From assembly GCF_014898055.3 (NCBI RefSeq), contig NW_023600993.1:15652850-15716849 (forward strand): 64,000 nt of DNA. Reading direction: 5' to 3'. This document shows positions 11,363 to 23,080 of the stretch, piece after piece (position 1 is the first letter of the stretch; every line of letters begins with the position of its first letter). Below the pieces are notes generated by a model. That model did not search any database, was not told the DNA's origin, and worked only from the letters and a program-made list of their open reading frames with translations. This stretch comes from Talpa occidentalis (Eukaryota; Chordata; Mammalia; Eulipotyphla; Talpidae). Position numbers and translations under genes: made by a program.

Positions 11363-12319
11363 CAGATACATATCTTCTGACCTCTGCTGGTTGTGAGCAC
11401 ATTGTCTGTCTGAAGGTCTCTTTTATTGATGTTAATTCACACTTTAGTCTTCCTTGTCTTAATTCCTGGCTTTCCGCAGTATTACGGAAGTAGTGTAACA
11501 TAATGACTACTTTACATGTGTTGGTTATTTTCAAACTTCAGAAACCCAGAACTTGACAGGAAAGCAATTTAAATCTGGCAACCTATAGACTCATATAGGA
11601 ACAATTCAAGGGAAAATTTTGAAACATAAATTTGTTTTGAATTTTCTCCCAGCCCTGCCAGCCTTTTGCAAATGCACATGTGATGAGTGTGGATTTGTCA
11701 GTGTTACCTTGTATGCTGTTCTGCTTCCCCTTGTTGGATTCTGTCTTCTGAGCCCTGTTTGACATCTTTACACTTTAACTTGATCTCTGTACCCCCCCAC
11801 CCCCCACCGCCGCCATGGTAGAAAGCATACCCACCATCCCTAATTAATGTCTGTAGCCCAGATCCACCCATAGCTTGGCCCATGATCACATCTTGTTAAA
11901 TGGATAGACATGAATATGAGGAGATAGTATGTCTATTCAGTTAATTGGAGCTAAAGGGTTAATTAGCATAAATGATATCATGGGTTGTGTCTCCCAGACT
12001 TCAGATTTGCCTTCTGGCAGGTACTTTAGAAAGTCATAATCTGTGGAAATGGCAGATGGTGGGAAATCATTTTAATCCTGGGGCAGGCCTTAAGGGTGTG
12101 CAAGGTGGGCATGGATTTCTGGACATGTAACTTTGATACACTATTCCCATGCTTTTGTGAAGGCTGAACACTTACACCTAGTACTTAAAGTGATTGATAT
12201 GTTGCTCCTCCCTTCACTCACACCCAGAATTGTTTGGAACAATTTCATTTCATAGAATCATAAGAGCTCTGGAAACTAATGACTAATATTTGTAGAATCC
12301 AAATTTTGGCAGACAGAGG
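11363..12319. other. unique DNA
   Basis: No gene or clear repeat. Contains a C-rich stretch 'acccccccaccccccaccgccgccatgg' near 11,791-11,818. Confidence 0.45.
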
Positions 12320-12535
12320 TGAAAGGGCTTGGCATATATAATTTTATTTAATCCTAATAAGCTATCCTAGATGAAGGTTCTATTTTTAATTTCCCCTTTA
12401 TGAGTGGGGAAACCAAAATTCAAAGAGATAATATCTTGCATAAAGTTGCATCTGTAAGTAGAAGAGCCAGGAATCAAACCCAGGTAATTTGGCAGCAGAG
12501 TCCATGGTCCATGTTGTTAACTACCACACTGTGAA
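12320..12535 (-). mobile_element. MIR SINE, antisense
   Basis: Antisense MIR landmarks in order: 'attttatttaatcctaataagctatcc', 'aaaccaaaattcaaagagataatatcttgcataaagttgcat', 'agaagagccaggaatcaaacccaggtaa', ending in the tRNA-like 'gttgttaactaccacactg'. One of the better-preserved MIRs here. Confidence 0.85.
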
Positions 12536-13468
12536 GGATCAGCATACAGAAAAATCTGTGTGATTTCACATAATGCTGATATAGACCTTTCCTAGAAACT
12601 TGGATGGGGCAGCAGAATGATCAACAAATTGCTGCTGACCTTTATGGCAACTATAGGATATAAGCTTAGACCATACGAATTGGGAATACTCAGGTACACT
12701 TCAGTAAAAGGAGCTGGAAATTAGTCATGGCAGTTCCCCAGAGATAGTGCCTGTGTTCTGTAGAACAAGAATGTCAGAGTATACATGCAAAGTTTCTTAG
12801 AGAACAGTAATTTTAAATAAGCAGTTAAGAGGAGAGCTGTTTTACCTACTCACTACTGGGACTGAACTCTGGGAGCTCCTTGAACATCTCTCTCCATCTT
12901 TATGTGATATCTCTAATATGATAGCTTTAGGGTAGTTGGACGTCTTACGCATAAACTCTGGAGTCCCATGACACATGTCCTAAGAGAAAGAGGCAAAAGA
13001 AAATGTCTAACTTTGTATGACCTATTCTCTCTCGTATGACCTATTCCTACCCTTGATGGAGTAGTGTCAGCACCACAGTGTAAGGTGTTGGGAGTGGTAG
13101 AACCAGTTGTGGCTCTCTTTGGAAAAGACGGTAATCACAAAGACTTTTTTTTTTTGTTTTAAACTATTTTTCATAATTATAGAACTAATATTTGTTGTAC
13201 CAATTTATATAAGACAGAAATTTAAATCACCTGATATCATTCCAGTTTCAAGTAAGTAGCCTTGTTGTTTTGGTAACAATCCATTTATAAATCTCTTGCA
13301 TGTCTACACGTTTAATGTTGAAGCAGTGGGTTTACATTGTACTATTCTAGTTGTTCATTTTACAGTTACTTTTTGATTTATTAACCTCTTTTTCCTTCTC
13401 TCACTTATTTGCACCTTGTTTATTATACTTACGATATGCCAGTAAAATATCCCCAAATCAAATGACAG
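12536..13468. other. unique DNA
   Basis: No gene or interspersed repeat recognised. A short direct repeat 'tatgacctattc' occurs at about 13,016 and 13,036. Confidence 0.45.
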
Positions 13469-13860
13469 TTTCTGTTTGTTTCCTGAGACTGCTATAACAA
13501 ATTTCTATAAACTCAAAACAATACATATTTATTCACTCACAATTTTCCATTTTGACAGGCCTATAAGGGAGTATCTGTTTCTTGATTCTCCAGGTTCTGG
13601 TGTCTGCTTGCAGTCCTTGATTTGTGGCTACATCACTTTAATCTTCGCCTCCATGGTCATGTTGCATCATTCTCTTTTGTGTGTGTCAGATCTTAATCTG
13701 TCAATCCTCAGGATATATGTAATTGCATTTGGGACTCATCTGGATAATCTCTCCATCTCATCTTAATCACACCTGAAAAGGCCTTTATTCCATAGGTTCT
13801 AGGTATTAGGATTTTATATCTGTGAGTGGCATTATTTCCTCTACCAGAAAATTATTTTAT
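13469..13860 (+). mobile_element. old solo LTR, MaLR (MLT1 type)
   Basis: Follows the MLT1 LTR from near its start: 'gtttcctgagactgctataacaaatttctataaactcaaaacaatacatatttatt', 'ctcctcaggttctggtgtctgc'-like middle, then 'catcttaatcacacctgaaaaggcc'. No internal sequence. Confidence 0.75.
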
Positions 13861-14336
13861 AATCCACATAAATCACAATTAATTCAAACATTCCTCAACG
13901 GAAGCCCATTTATTTTGCTATCTAAAGCTTTTAGAAAGTTTTTACAATTATAAAAATAATGCTCATAAAAATTTACCCATAACTTTCATTTGCCTCTCAA
14001 AAATATAGCCATTGTATATTCATTCATGATTTCCTTATATATGCAAGCATATATCTGTATATGTATATATTTTATACAAACAAGAAAAGCTGTATGTTTG
14101 TACATGTGTATAAGAGTTTTACAATTTATTTTTATTAAACTTGTCTTGGAAATATTTTCACATCAGCACATATGAATCAATAAAATCAATCAGAACTATT
14201 AACCAGTTCCCTATAAATGATTATACATATTTTTCTTATTAAATTTTGATGTAATGTATACTCATATAGATATCATTACATATTTAAATTCTGTATCTTT
14301 CTAATATAGTTCTAGTAGTGGAAATATTAGTTTTGG
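13861..14336. other. AT-rich unique DNA
   Basis: No feature supported. Confidence 0.45.
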
Positions 14337-14350
14337 AGAAATGTACTTTT

Positions 14351-14634
14351 TTTTTTAATAGAGACCGATATTTTTTAAAAGAGTTATTTATTTATACAAG
14401 ATCCGGGTACAGGCCAGAGGTACAGGAGGGTGAGAGCAGTCACTGGAGAGAGAGTGGGGAACAGAACAGGCAGACAGATTGAAATACACTGCTGAGGTGA
14501 GCAGCGGGCGAAGCAGGATAGGTCTGCCGTGCCATGTGGGTATCTCCTTGCCTGGCCAGGATTGAACCCACACTGCAGAGACTGCAACAGCTCCACAGTG
14601 CTATGTTGAACAACCTGCACCACCAGGGAGGTCC
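14351..14634 (-). mobile_element. T+ SINE, subfamily B (copy 11)
   Basis: Duplication agaaatgtac(t/a)ttt at 14337-14350 and 14635-14648. The B box is recognisable as 'ggattgaaccca' on +. Confidence 0.93.
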
Positions 14635-14648
14635 AGAAATGTACATTT

Positions 14649-15196
14649 TAAATGCCAGTAGACATTACCAATTTTCTTTCTTAAAAAAATTGTGCTAATA
14701 AAGAAGCTGTTAAAGGCATTTTTGGTAGATTTATATAAATTTAACACTAATAAAATGTGATACTGCCTAGAGCTGATGTAGATGCATCAGAGTAGACATT
14801 AAAGACAGTCACTCGAGGATTAGTAAGAGCTCTCTAGGCAGAGAAGTTGGCAAGAAAGGCATTTTATGGAGATGGAATGATAGGAGCAAAAAAGCAAAGA
14901 GGAAAATATTCAAGGCCTTTAAGGAATGTTTTTGTAACTTTTGAAGATAAAGCATTAGTATTAATAAGGTATAAAATACTTTAATTACATCTAGTAAGTA
15001 TTTGGTAAACATGGCCTGAAGCATAAACTTCCATTAGATTTATGTTTTATAGGGTAGTCTAAGCTCTGTACATGGTAAATATTCCCTAATTTCAGTGACT
15101 TGGTCAAATACCAGCTTAATCTGTAATTGTTAAGGGAGTGGAGACACTTTGCTCCACTTAGTCTGTCAGAGATTTAGTCTTTTCTTTCTTCTGAGG
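14649..15196. other. unique DNA
   Basis: No feature supported. Confidence 0.45.
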
Positions 15197-15202
15197 CACC
15201 AT

Positions 15203-15262
15203 TATTTTATTTATTTATTTATTTATCTATCTATCTATCTATTTATTTATTTATTTATTTAA
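15203..15262. repeat. (TTTA)n(TCTA)n(TTTA)n microsatellite
   Basis: A compound tetranucleotide tract lying inside the tail of SINE copy 12. The TCTA block is a point-mutated, then spread, version of the TTTA tail unit. Confidence 0.9.
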
Positions 15263-15519
15263 AGATTTAGTTATTTATTTATACAAGCACTGGGTATAGT
15301 CAGAAGCACGGGAAGGTGAGAGAATTCACCAGAACCAGAGTGGAATGCAGAACAGACAGACTGATGAAGTACACTGCTGAGGGGAGCACCGGGCACAGCA
15401 GGAGAGGTCTGTCGCACCATGTGGAACCCTTGCCCTGAAGCCGGGGATCGAACCGGCGCTGTAGAGGCTGCGAGCAGCTTCGCAACCCAGTGCTCAACCA
15501 CTGTGCCACTGGAGAGGCC
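15209..15519 (-). mobile_element. T+ SINE, subfamily A (copy 12) with expanded tail microsatellite
   Basis: Flanked by caccattatttt (15197-15208, 15520-15531). The tail (left end on +) has grown into about 60 bases of TTTA/TCTA repeat (about 15,203-15,262) before the normal 'aaagatttag...atacaagcactggg'. Confidence 0.95.
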
Positions 15520-15639
15520 CACCATTATTTTTAACCCATAGCCTAAAGGTTGCTCTGATATTATTGTGTCATCCAGTCATCAGGTGAGTGAAGGAAGAAA
15601 GAATATAATGAGGTACATTCACTCTTAATTGCCTTATTA

Positions 15640-16110
15640 GTTATCTCTTGCTATATAACACATTATGCTAAAAATTTAGCTGGATAAAATAACGGAGTTA
15701 TTATATCAGTTTCTGTGAGCCAGGGATCTGGGCTTAATTTAGCTGGGACCTTTATTTCAGGATCTGTTCCAAGGCTACAGTCAAGGTGTCAGCCAGGGCT
15801 GAAGTCTCATCTGAAGCCTCAAATGGGAAAGAATCCTTACTCAAACTCACTTATGGGATTTTTGGAAGGATTCAGTTCCTTGCCATATGAACCCCTTCCA
15901 ACATATTGGTTTGCTTTAAGGTTAGAGAAAGAGACTTTCAGCAACAGGCAGTCATAAACATAAAGTGTAATCATGGAAATGACATTGCCATATTGAGTTG
16001 GAAAGAGGAAAGTTACTAAGTCCATATTTAAGGGAGAAGGGATGATACAAGACCATGGAAACTAGGAAGCAGGGATCATTGGGACATTTTAGAGTCTTTC
16101 TGCCTTTACT
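15640..16110 (+). mobile_element. old solo LTR, MaLR/ERVL type
   Basis: 'attagttatctcttgctatataacacattatgctaaaaatttagctgg' start, 'cagtttctgtgagccagggatctgggcttaatttagctggg', 'aaggctacagtcaaggtgtcagccagggctgaagtctcatctgaagcc', and end 'gaagcagggatcattgggacattttagagtc'. This order fits an old mammalian LTR. No flanking internal part. Confidence 0.75.
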
Positions 16111-16984
16111 ACATGTTAGATTTATCAGCACAACAGCTTTACACTGGCCTTACCTAGATGCTAAAGCACTGAGAAATATAGTTTAATTCTGTGCTCAGTG
16201 AGAAGAAACACACTTGATGAGCCACTACACAATCTCTGTTAAGACTGGAACCATCCTTGTCCAAAATTGTGATGCCACTGTGTGGCTAATAGGCCATTAA
16301 AGGAAACAGGTTTGAGACTTGGTCTATTCTTTGAGACTGTAAGAGAACTTCTACCACTATCTCTAGTATCAGTAGTATTTGTTTAAGACCCAACAGTAGA
16401 CCACTAATATAGCTATACCACAAGCTCAATTTATTTTGTGTACTTTCTAAATAAGTCTATAATTTGAAATTTGTTTAGTTTTGAGCTACATTTTCATGGA
16501 AGGCATGTGGTGATAGAAGATCCTGAATTTGAAAAGATTCTTTTTCTTTTTTGTATGAAAAAAATGCTTTTGATTTTACACATACATGATTTTATTTTGC
16601 CTGGGGGGGATTCTTAATCATAGTGACAATAAAGATATTCTTTACTTACCATACCAGCTATTTAGGCACAATTCTCTTTTAAAAAGGGTGAAAATGAAGT
16701 TTAATTTTCATTTTATAAATAAATCCAGATTGTCATAATTTTCTTTTTCCTAAGAGTAAATCTACTATTATTTGTGGTGTGGGAGATTTGGTAAGTCATT
16801 TGACCTTTCTAAGAGTCTAGTTTCTTAATTGTTTGAATGAGATACTTAGTTCCTGATAAAAAGTTCCTTCTAGTTTTTAAATCCCGTGTTTCCATGAGTA
16901 AAAGAGGAAAATCTAACAACTTCTATTAATGAACATATTTACATTTTTTTCAGCAGGATATTTAACAACTAATTTGCGACAGTT
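16111..16984. other. mostly unique DNA, possible MIR remnant
   Basis: 16,775-16,860 ('ggtaagtcatttgacctttctaagagtctagtttcttaattgtttgaatgagat') resembles a MIR core. Nothing else recognised. Confidence 0.4.
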
Positions 16985-17345
16985 TTTGTTTTCCCCATCT
17001 ATTGCTATGTATAAAACTTTCAGTGGCCTAAACAACCATTTCTTTTTCACAGAATCTGTGGTCAGTAATTTAGACAGGGTCCTATGAGAATAGCTTATGC
17101 CCTATATCAAGGTACTTGGACTTCTCAGAGAATGGTGGCTGGATCCCACGGGGAAGCATTCTATGAGTCATCACAGAGTGAGGGTTCTAAGACAAAAGGC
17201 AGAAATATTGTGACTTTTTAATAGTTAGCTTTAAAAGACACATGCATTACTATTCCCATACTTGTTTGTTTGAACCAGAAATAATTCCCCCCGGGCTCAA
17301 GCGGAGAGGACATAGGTCCCATTTGGAAGGGGAGGAATATAAAAA
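16985..17345 (+). mobile_element. old LTR-like remnant, related to the 8,955 element
   Basis: 'tctattgctatgtataaaactttcagtggcctaaacaaccatttc', 'gaatctgtggtcagtaatttagacagggt', 'tgagggttctaagacaaaaggcag', 'gggctcaagcggagaggacata'. The same landmark order as the 8,955 element but more decayed. Confidence 0.5.
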
Positions 17346-17754
17346 TAAATTGGATGCTTCATTTATAATGCCATATTTAAAGCTATTTACCGTGATTTTG
17401 TTTCTGATTTAAATGTATTTGAGTATTGAGGGTCTCCATGTCAGGGGAATGCAATGAATTAGAGATTTAATAACACTTCAGAGAAATGGAATAGAATACT
17501 AAGTAACAGTTTATAGTAATAGAAACTTTTACAGTAGTTAAAAACAGTCAGTTAATAAGCAGGAGCTAGTCTTTTCATAGCTCTGGCATCATAGTCTTTT
17601 TCAAAGGCAAAAGAAGTAGGTAATTGTTATGCTTGGTCAAAATGAAATAAGGTTAGTACACATTGTGTTGAACATTTCATTTATTTATGCTACCTCTCTG
17701 ACCCCTGAGGGGATATTAGAACTAGCTTCCTAACATACATAGTGCTTTTATGTA

Positions 17755-17870
17755 TAATATATCATTCCTTTTCACAGTAACATTGCAAACATACAAATTA
17801 TTAAACCTATTAAAAAATAAAGAAACTCAACTTTGGAGAATGTGTCTCTTTGCCAAGGGTAACTTATACC
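17755..17870 (-). mobile_element. MIR fragment, antisense
   Basis: 'ttcacagtaacattgcaaac...taaacctattaaaaaataaagaaactcaactttggagaatgtgtctctttgccaaggg' matches the antisense MIR core. Truncated at both ends. Confidence 0.55.
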
Positions 17871-17994
17871 TGAAATATAATTCTTTAATGCTAACTTAAG
17901 TGTTTGTTTCACGAGAAACAGAAAATAAAAGTCAAAATAAAATAAAAGTGACTTAAAAATAAGTAAAAATATTGTTGTCAGACATAATAAATTT

Positions 17995-18155
17995 TCCAAA
18001 AGTGGGACAGCTTCAGGGGTGGTTAATTCAGAGTTCTAATAGCTTCCTAACCAAACTCAGTTTCCTTTCATCTGTTTTCCTTACTGTTCTCAGCATGTTG
18101 ACTTTGTCACTAACTCCACCCAGGGTCATAATCCAATCTCATAATCAAGCATGAC
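17995..18155 (+). repeat. unnamed old interspersed repeat, copy 1
   Basis: Shares ordered words with 22,270-22,520 (ggtggttaattcagag / ggtggttccagaattgg; cttactgttctcagcatgttgactttgt / ctacgccgttcttaacatgttagctttgt; atgacaac / atgcttgacaa). I recognise the pattern as an ancient dispersed repeat but cannot name it. Confidence 0.5.
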
Positions 18156-18389
18156 AACTCCAGTAGCATTGTTTTCTCAGTACTTATCTCCTTGTAATAG
18201 CAATAAAATCTTTCCTGAGAGTATTATCCTCAAACTCTGTTGTGCTGGATGGCCCTTTTCTAATTTAATCACTTCTAAGACTTAGGAATGAAAACAAAGT
18301 GGGGACTTTTCTAACATGACACAGCTTAGGGTTGGATGTGCTTTTTTTGCTGGACACCATGCTGCGTTCCTTGGAGAGTTTGCTGTGGG

Positions 18390-18600
18390 TTGTGTATTAG
18401 TCAGAGTATTGATAGTTACTTTAACACCATATTCTTCTCAACTCCCTCCGCCCCATATAGTAACTTAAAGTATTTAGTCTATTTTTCACTCAAATAATAG
18501 GCTAAATAGGAGTGTGCTGGCTTATGACTGATTTTTGTCATGGGAATATTCAAAGACCCAGGCTTTTTCCTTTTTGTTCTTTCACTGTCTGGTTACCCCT
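18390..18600 (+). mobile_element. LTR-like or old repeat fragment
   Basis: Starts 'tgtattagtcagagtattgatagttactttaacacc', an LTR-like opening, followed by 'agtaacttaaagtatttagtctatttttcactca'. Too short for a family call. Confidence 0.35.
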
Positions 18601-19808
18601 TTAAGGGGTAAATGGAAAATGAGAAATTAAAAGACCACCTGGTTTTTAACTGCCTGGTTTTTAACTGTTTTGAAAATATCACATCTGATTTCTGCTTACA
18701 TGCCATTTGATGAGAACTATTCACAGGACTCTACCTAAATATAAGAAGTCAAAATGTAATCTTGACTGGGCAGCCATTTCTCAGCGTCAGTTGTATACTG
18801 TGGAGGGAGAAACTGATATTTGATGAGCTGCAGGCAAAACGGGAAAAGAGACTCAGGTCCTAATTATGCAAATGACAGATTGCTAAGACTGTCATCATCA
18901 TAGTCCCACATAAAAACTCACGTGTGGGAAACCATTCCATGGTTTGAATATGAGGAATTGGATAATGTCTTTTTTCTCTCATTTATTGGTGTGGGTCAGC
19001 CACTCTGGACTCATCCATGGCATGTATCTTACCTTTTGCTGCTCATATGTTTTTAATTAAATGGGAGAAACCGAGAGAAAAAGAGTGGTTTCCTTAAGAC
19101 TTAAAAGTCTTTGAATCAGACCATAGTTTGATTACTTGAAGTTTTTGAAGGATTAAGTGAATATACGTGTTTCAAAGACACACTTCTCTGTAGCTTTACA
19201 AGATAAAACAAAACAAAAACCCTTGTTCCACAAGTAGCAGCTCACAGATGCATAAAGCTTGTGAATATGCAAATATAGGCCTAAGTAGTTATTTTTAAGA
19301 TTCTGCGTTGGTCCTGCCTCAATCTTGACCTGGCATGTCTAATCTTTAGTTTTGGTTTTCATCTTTGCTGGACTATTAATCTTGATCTCACGATTTTATT
19401 TCATGGCTCCATATAGAAATTCTATGACTACTTCAGACAAGAGAGCTGAGAGCACATGGCGCTGTGTATCCTGACTGAGCCAGGCTGCAGATCTGTGCTT
19501 GGCCTGGGACCAGGTTCAGAGGATGCTATTTCCTGCTGCTTGCTTAAGTTAGTGTTTTTTATTTTAGTGTTTTGGCGGCTTGCCCCTGGCTCTATCCAAG
19601 GAGCTTAAATTTCTATTTTTGCCCAGTTTGTGACCTACATTCTCAATATCCTCTTTGCTTTTGATGAAGAATAGTTACAACATCCATTTTGAAAGCACAC
19701 TTTCCCTGTCCCATCACCTTCGACCTTTGTAGTCTCTCCCATGTTGAAGTGTGGGACTGGCTAAAGTTAGTAAAATCACAAGTTTACATCTGTGATGTCT
19801 CCATTCTA
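18601..19808. other. unique DNA
   Basis: No gene or confident repeat. A 14-bp tandem duplication 'ctggtttttaactg' lies at about 18,639-18,668. Confidence 0.45.
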
Positions 19809-19809
19809 C

Positions 19810-19811
<2 letters not shown>

Positions 19812-19846
<35 letters not shown>
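19812..19846. repeat. (CT)n microsatellite at a SINE target duplication
   Basis: About 17 CT units run out of the left target duplication of SINE copy 13; the right duplication keeps only four. Confidence 0.9.
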
Positions 19847-19847
<1 letters not shown>

Positions 19848-20120
19848 CTTTTTTTTTTTAAAGATTTATTTATACAAGCACTGGGTACAGTCAGAAGCGC
19901 TGGAGGGTGAGAGAATTCACCAGAGCCAAAGCGGGGAGCAGAGCAGGCAGAAGGACTGAAGTACACTGCTGAGGGGAGCAGCGGGCGGCAGGAGAGGTCT
20001 GCGTGCCTTGTGGGACCCTCACCCGGTGGCCGGGGAGCAGCCGGGGATCGAACCAGCGCTGCAGAGGCTGCGGGCAGCTTCGCAGCCCAGCGCTCAACCG
20101 CTGCGCCACCAGGGGAGGCC
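19847..20120 (-). mobile_element. T+ SINE, subfamily A1 (copy 13)
   Basis: Target duplication cttcctctctct at 19809-19820 and 20121-20132. Carries the A1 insertion ('ccggggagcagccggggatcgaacc' on +). Well preserved. Confidence 0.94.
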
Positions 20121-20202
20121 CTTCCTCTCTCTTCTTTATGCTGGTGGCCACTTAAAACTGTGTTTAGTCTTTTGGTTTCATTCTTTTCATAATCAATTTT
20201 TT

Positions 20203-20458
20203 TTAAAGATTTATTTATTTATACAAGCGCTGGGTACAGTCAGAAGAGTGGGAGGGTGAGAGAATTCACCAGAGCCAGAGTGGAGAGCAGAACAGGCAGA
20301 ATGACAAAGTACACTGCTGAGGGGAGCAGCGGGCGCGGCAGGAGAGGTCTCTTGCGCCATGTGGGACCCTCAGCCAGTGGCCGGGACAAACCAGTGCTGC
20401 GGAGGCTGCGGGCAGCTTCGCAACCCTGTGCGCAACCAATGCGCCCCCGGGGAGGCCC
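20203..20458 (-). mobile_element. T+ SINE, subfamily A (copy 14)
   Basis: Only 70 bases from copy 13 and in the same orientation. Duplication cataatca(a/g)tttttt at 20188-20202 and 20459-20473. It lacks the A1 insertion and the B box is shortened ('gggacaaaccagtgc' on +), so its promoter is probably weak. Confidence 0.94.
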
Positions 20459-20473
20459 CATAATCAGTTTTTA

Positions 20474-20896
20474 CTAGGGTTCTGTATAAACTGGAGAAAT
20501 CATCTTGGGTATTATTTAGAAATTAACATGGTGAGTACACTTATTAACTATTAGCTACAACTCAAATTCTGCCTGGAGTATGGTGTGCTAATACATCATT
20601 AAAATCTACTGACATCTTTGTAAAGATTTAAAGAGTAAATACTATGTGCCACTGTAAGAGGCACTGTAGGAGGTTTTGAAAATGAAAGGGGAGTAATATG
20701 AGGTCCCAGCTTGGGTGGATTTCATAATCTGGTACAAGCTGCCCAATTCCTGGAGTGACAGTAATGGCACAATGTATTTTATGCTGTAAAAGTAGATAAA
20801 GCCTTGGATAAAATATTGTGCTGGCCTTTGAGTAGTACAACTTAGTGGAGAGAGAAATAATGGTGTTGGGAATATAATGATTTTTTGAAAATCATT
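20474..20896. other. unique DNA
   Basis: No feature supported. Confidence 0.45.
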
Positions 20897-21094
20897 ATGA
20901 TCCCTGGCCAGGGAGGTGACCCACATGGTGCAGCAGACCTCTCCTGTCTTGCCCACTGCTCCCCTCAGCAGTGTATTTCAGTCAATCTGCCTGTTCTGCT
21001 CCCCACTCTGTCTCTGGTGAATCCTCTCACTTCCCCACACCTCTGGTCTACAACCCAGTTCTTGTATGCATAAATAAAAAAAATCTTTAAAAAA
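20897..21094 (+). mobile_element. 5'-truncated T+ SINE, subfamily B (copy 15)
   Basis: Begins within the B box ('gatccctggccagggag'), so the whole tRNA-like head and A box are missing. The B-type body and the tail 'gcataaataaaaaaaatcttt' are intact. I could not fix a duplication. Unlike the other copies, it cannot carry a Pol III promoter. Confidence 0.92.
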
Positions 21095-21650
21095 ATAAAT
21101 GAAAGGACTGCCATATAGTAGTAATGTAAGATGTGGTGTAACAGATGTGGTTTCATTCATTTCTCCCATTTTCAGAAATTCCTCTGGGAAATTGATTTCC
21201 TTCTCTCAGCATGCTGGGTTTGTGTGCAACTTCCCCCATCTCCAATTTCAGCTTTAAACCCATCAGTGTATTCCATACTGCTGGCCATATCATGAGAGCG
21301 TGACTCTGGACAAGTCATGAGACTAAGTCCCAGAACTTCTGTTGGGATTACAGACAAATGTTTACTTTTCTCCTGGAACATCTTGGGAACCTGAAGTAAA
21401 ATCTGAAATTTCCTAAATCCTTCTTTGCACGTGAAAAAACCCCCACACCAACCAACAAAAACCTCCTAAGAATCAGTAGAGAGAATACAGGAGAGGTGAG
21501 AATATCAAGCATGAATCTCAACAACATCATCTAAGTTCATTTGACTCAAGCCATCCTTCTCTTGGACTTTACAGTCATACGAGCCTTCTGTTTTCCATTT
21601 TCTTAAGCCACATTGAGTGTATGTTTGTTGACTGCTACCAAAAAGAAAAG
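21095..21650. other. unique DNA
   Basis: No feature supported. Confidence 0.45.
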
Positions 21651-21669
21651 AACTGCTTGACATTTATAG

Positions 21670-21926
21670 GGCCTCCCCGGTGGCGCAGAGGTTGAGCTCT
21701 GGGTTGCAAAGCTGCCCGCAGCCTCTGCAGCACTGGTTTGATCCCCGGCCACCGGCGAGGATCCCACATGGTGCGCAGACCTCTCCTGCCGCCCGCTGCT
21801 CCCCTCAGCAGTGTACTTCGGTCCTTCTGCCTGCTCTGTTCCCTGCTCAGGCTCTGGTGAATTCTCTCACCCTCCCACGCTTCTGACTGTTTCCAATACT
21901 TGTATAAATTAAAAAAAAAAACAAAC
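21670..21926 (+). mobile_element. T+ SINE, subfamily A (copy 16)
   Basis: Has the longest perfect target duplication in the window, aactgcttgacatttatag (21651-21669, 21927-21945). The tail is reduced to 'tgtataaatt' plus about 11 A's, without AATAAATAAATCTTT. Confidence 0.96.
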
Positions 21927-22269
21927 AACTGCTTGACATTTATAGGAATCCAAAACTGAAGTCATAATTTCTGTCTGGGAAGATATTTCACAGGATTAAG
22001 CCTCCAGATAAGAATGAGAGGATGAGTGAAAGCAGATAGGATTGATAAAAAAGAAAAAGGAAGGGACTTTCTCAGTAGAGCAATCAGCACTGGCAAAGTA
22101 CAGAAGTGAGAAAAATAATAGCGTATTATTTCTGATCCATGAAGCAGAGGTTGTTACTTACCCAGTCAATTGGTCCTGTGTCTCCTTTCTTTCATTTATA
22201 AAATGGAGATACACTGAATAATATGTGAAAATAGGCAAGGAGATCCTTAGAGGGGAAAGTAAGTTAATA

Positions 22270-22570
22270 TGTGAGTATATTGACTAGGATACTTGAGCTG
22301 TAAGTAACTGAAAACCTGACAAACATTGACATAAAACAACAGGGCATATGTGCACATTTAACAACCCATTTGGCTGTGGTGGTTCCAGAATTGGTTAAGA
22401 ATCTCAACAATGTCATCTTCTCTTTATGTACTCTTACTACGCCGTTCTTAACATGTTAGCTTTGTATCTCAAACTTACTTTGCCTCATGCTTGACAAATG
22501 GCTACCACAGCTCAAGCCATCCCATCATTATCCATATAACCAAAGTAGGGAACATGGAAGGAAACCAAAG
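22270..22570 (+). repeat. unnamed old interspersed repeat, copy 2
   Basis: 'gctgtaagtaactgaaaacctgacaaacattgacataaaacaac', 'ggttaagaatctcaacaatgtcatcttctc', 'ttgacaaatggctaccacagctcaagccatc'. Related to the copy at 17,995. Ancient, family not named. Confidence 0.5.
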
Positions 22571-23063
22571 AGCCTTCAGTTTGCATTTATGTATTTTTTA
22601 ATCATGGAGGATAATATGTTACAATAACCTCCATGCAGTATTTTTTCCTCATAGCTCACTGCTCTTTAGAAGACATGGGATTGCTGTGATTGTTCACATC
22701 TTAGAGCTGAGTTTGTCGCCATTCGAAATGAAATTAAGGGTGTGTTAGCCAGAGAACAATTGCAACAAAGACACAGAGAATAGTTGCTGTTAAAGAAATC
22801 AGCAGGGTTTGTTGGAAGCGTTTTATGGATGAGGTGTCAATATAAATACACCCCTTTATTGTTTATAAGCTACTTCCCTGGGGAACCCATTTCTCACAGT
22901 CAGTATCTTACAGGACAGTTTAAAAACCAACATCATTCTTGGCAAAGTCTGCTTGAATCTGCAATCCATTTAAAGTTTTAAAAAAGTATTTCTTCCTTTA
23001 CAAGTTACTTGAACACATATTTTAAGGTGTACCATGTCCAAGACATGGTAGAAAATAGCAATT
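22571..23063. other. unique DNA
   Basis: No feature supported. Confidence 0.45.
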
Positions 23064-23080
23064 AATAATGACATAGATGC

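Noticed and set aside
13469..16110. A provirus with paired LTRs (13,469 and 15,640)
   Set aside because: The two LTR remnants are from different groups and the DNA between them has no gag, pol or env similarity; they are independent solo LTRs.
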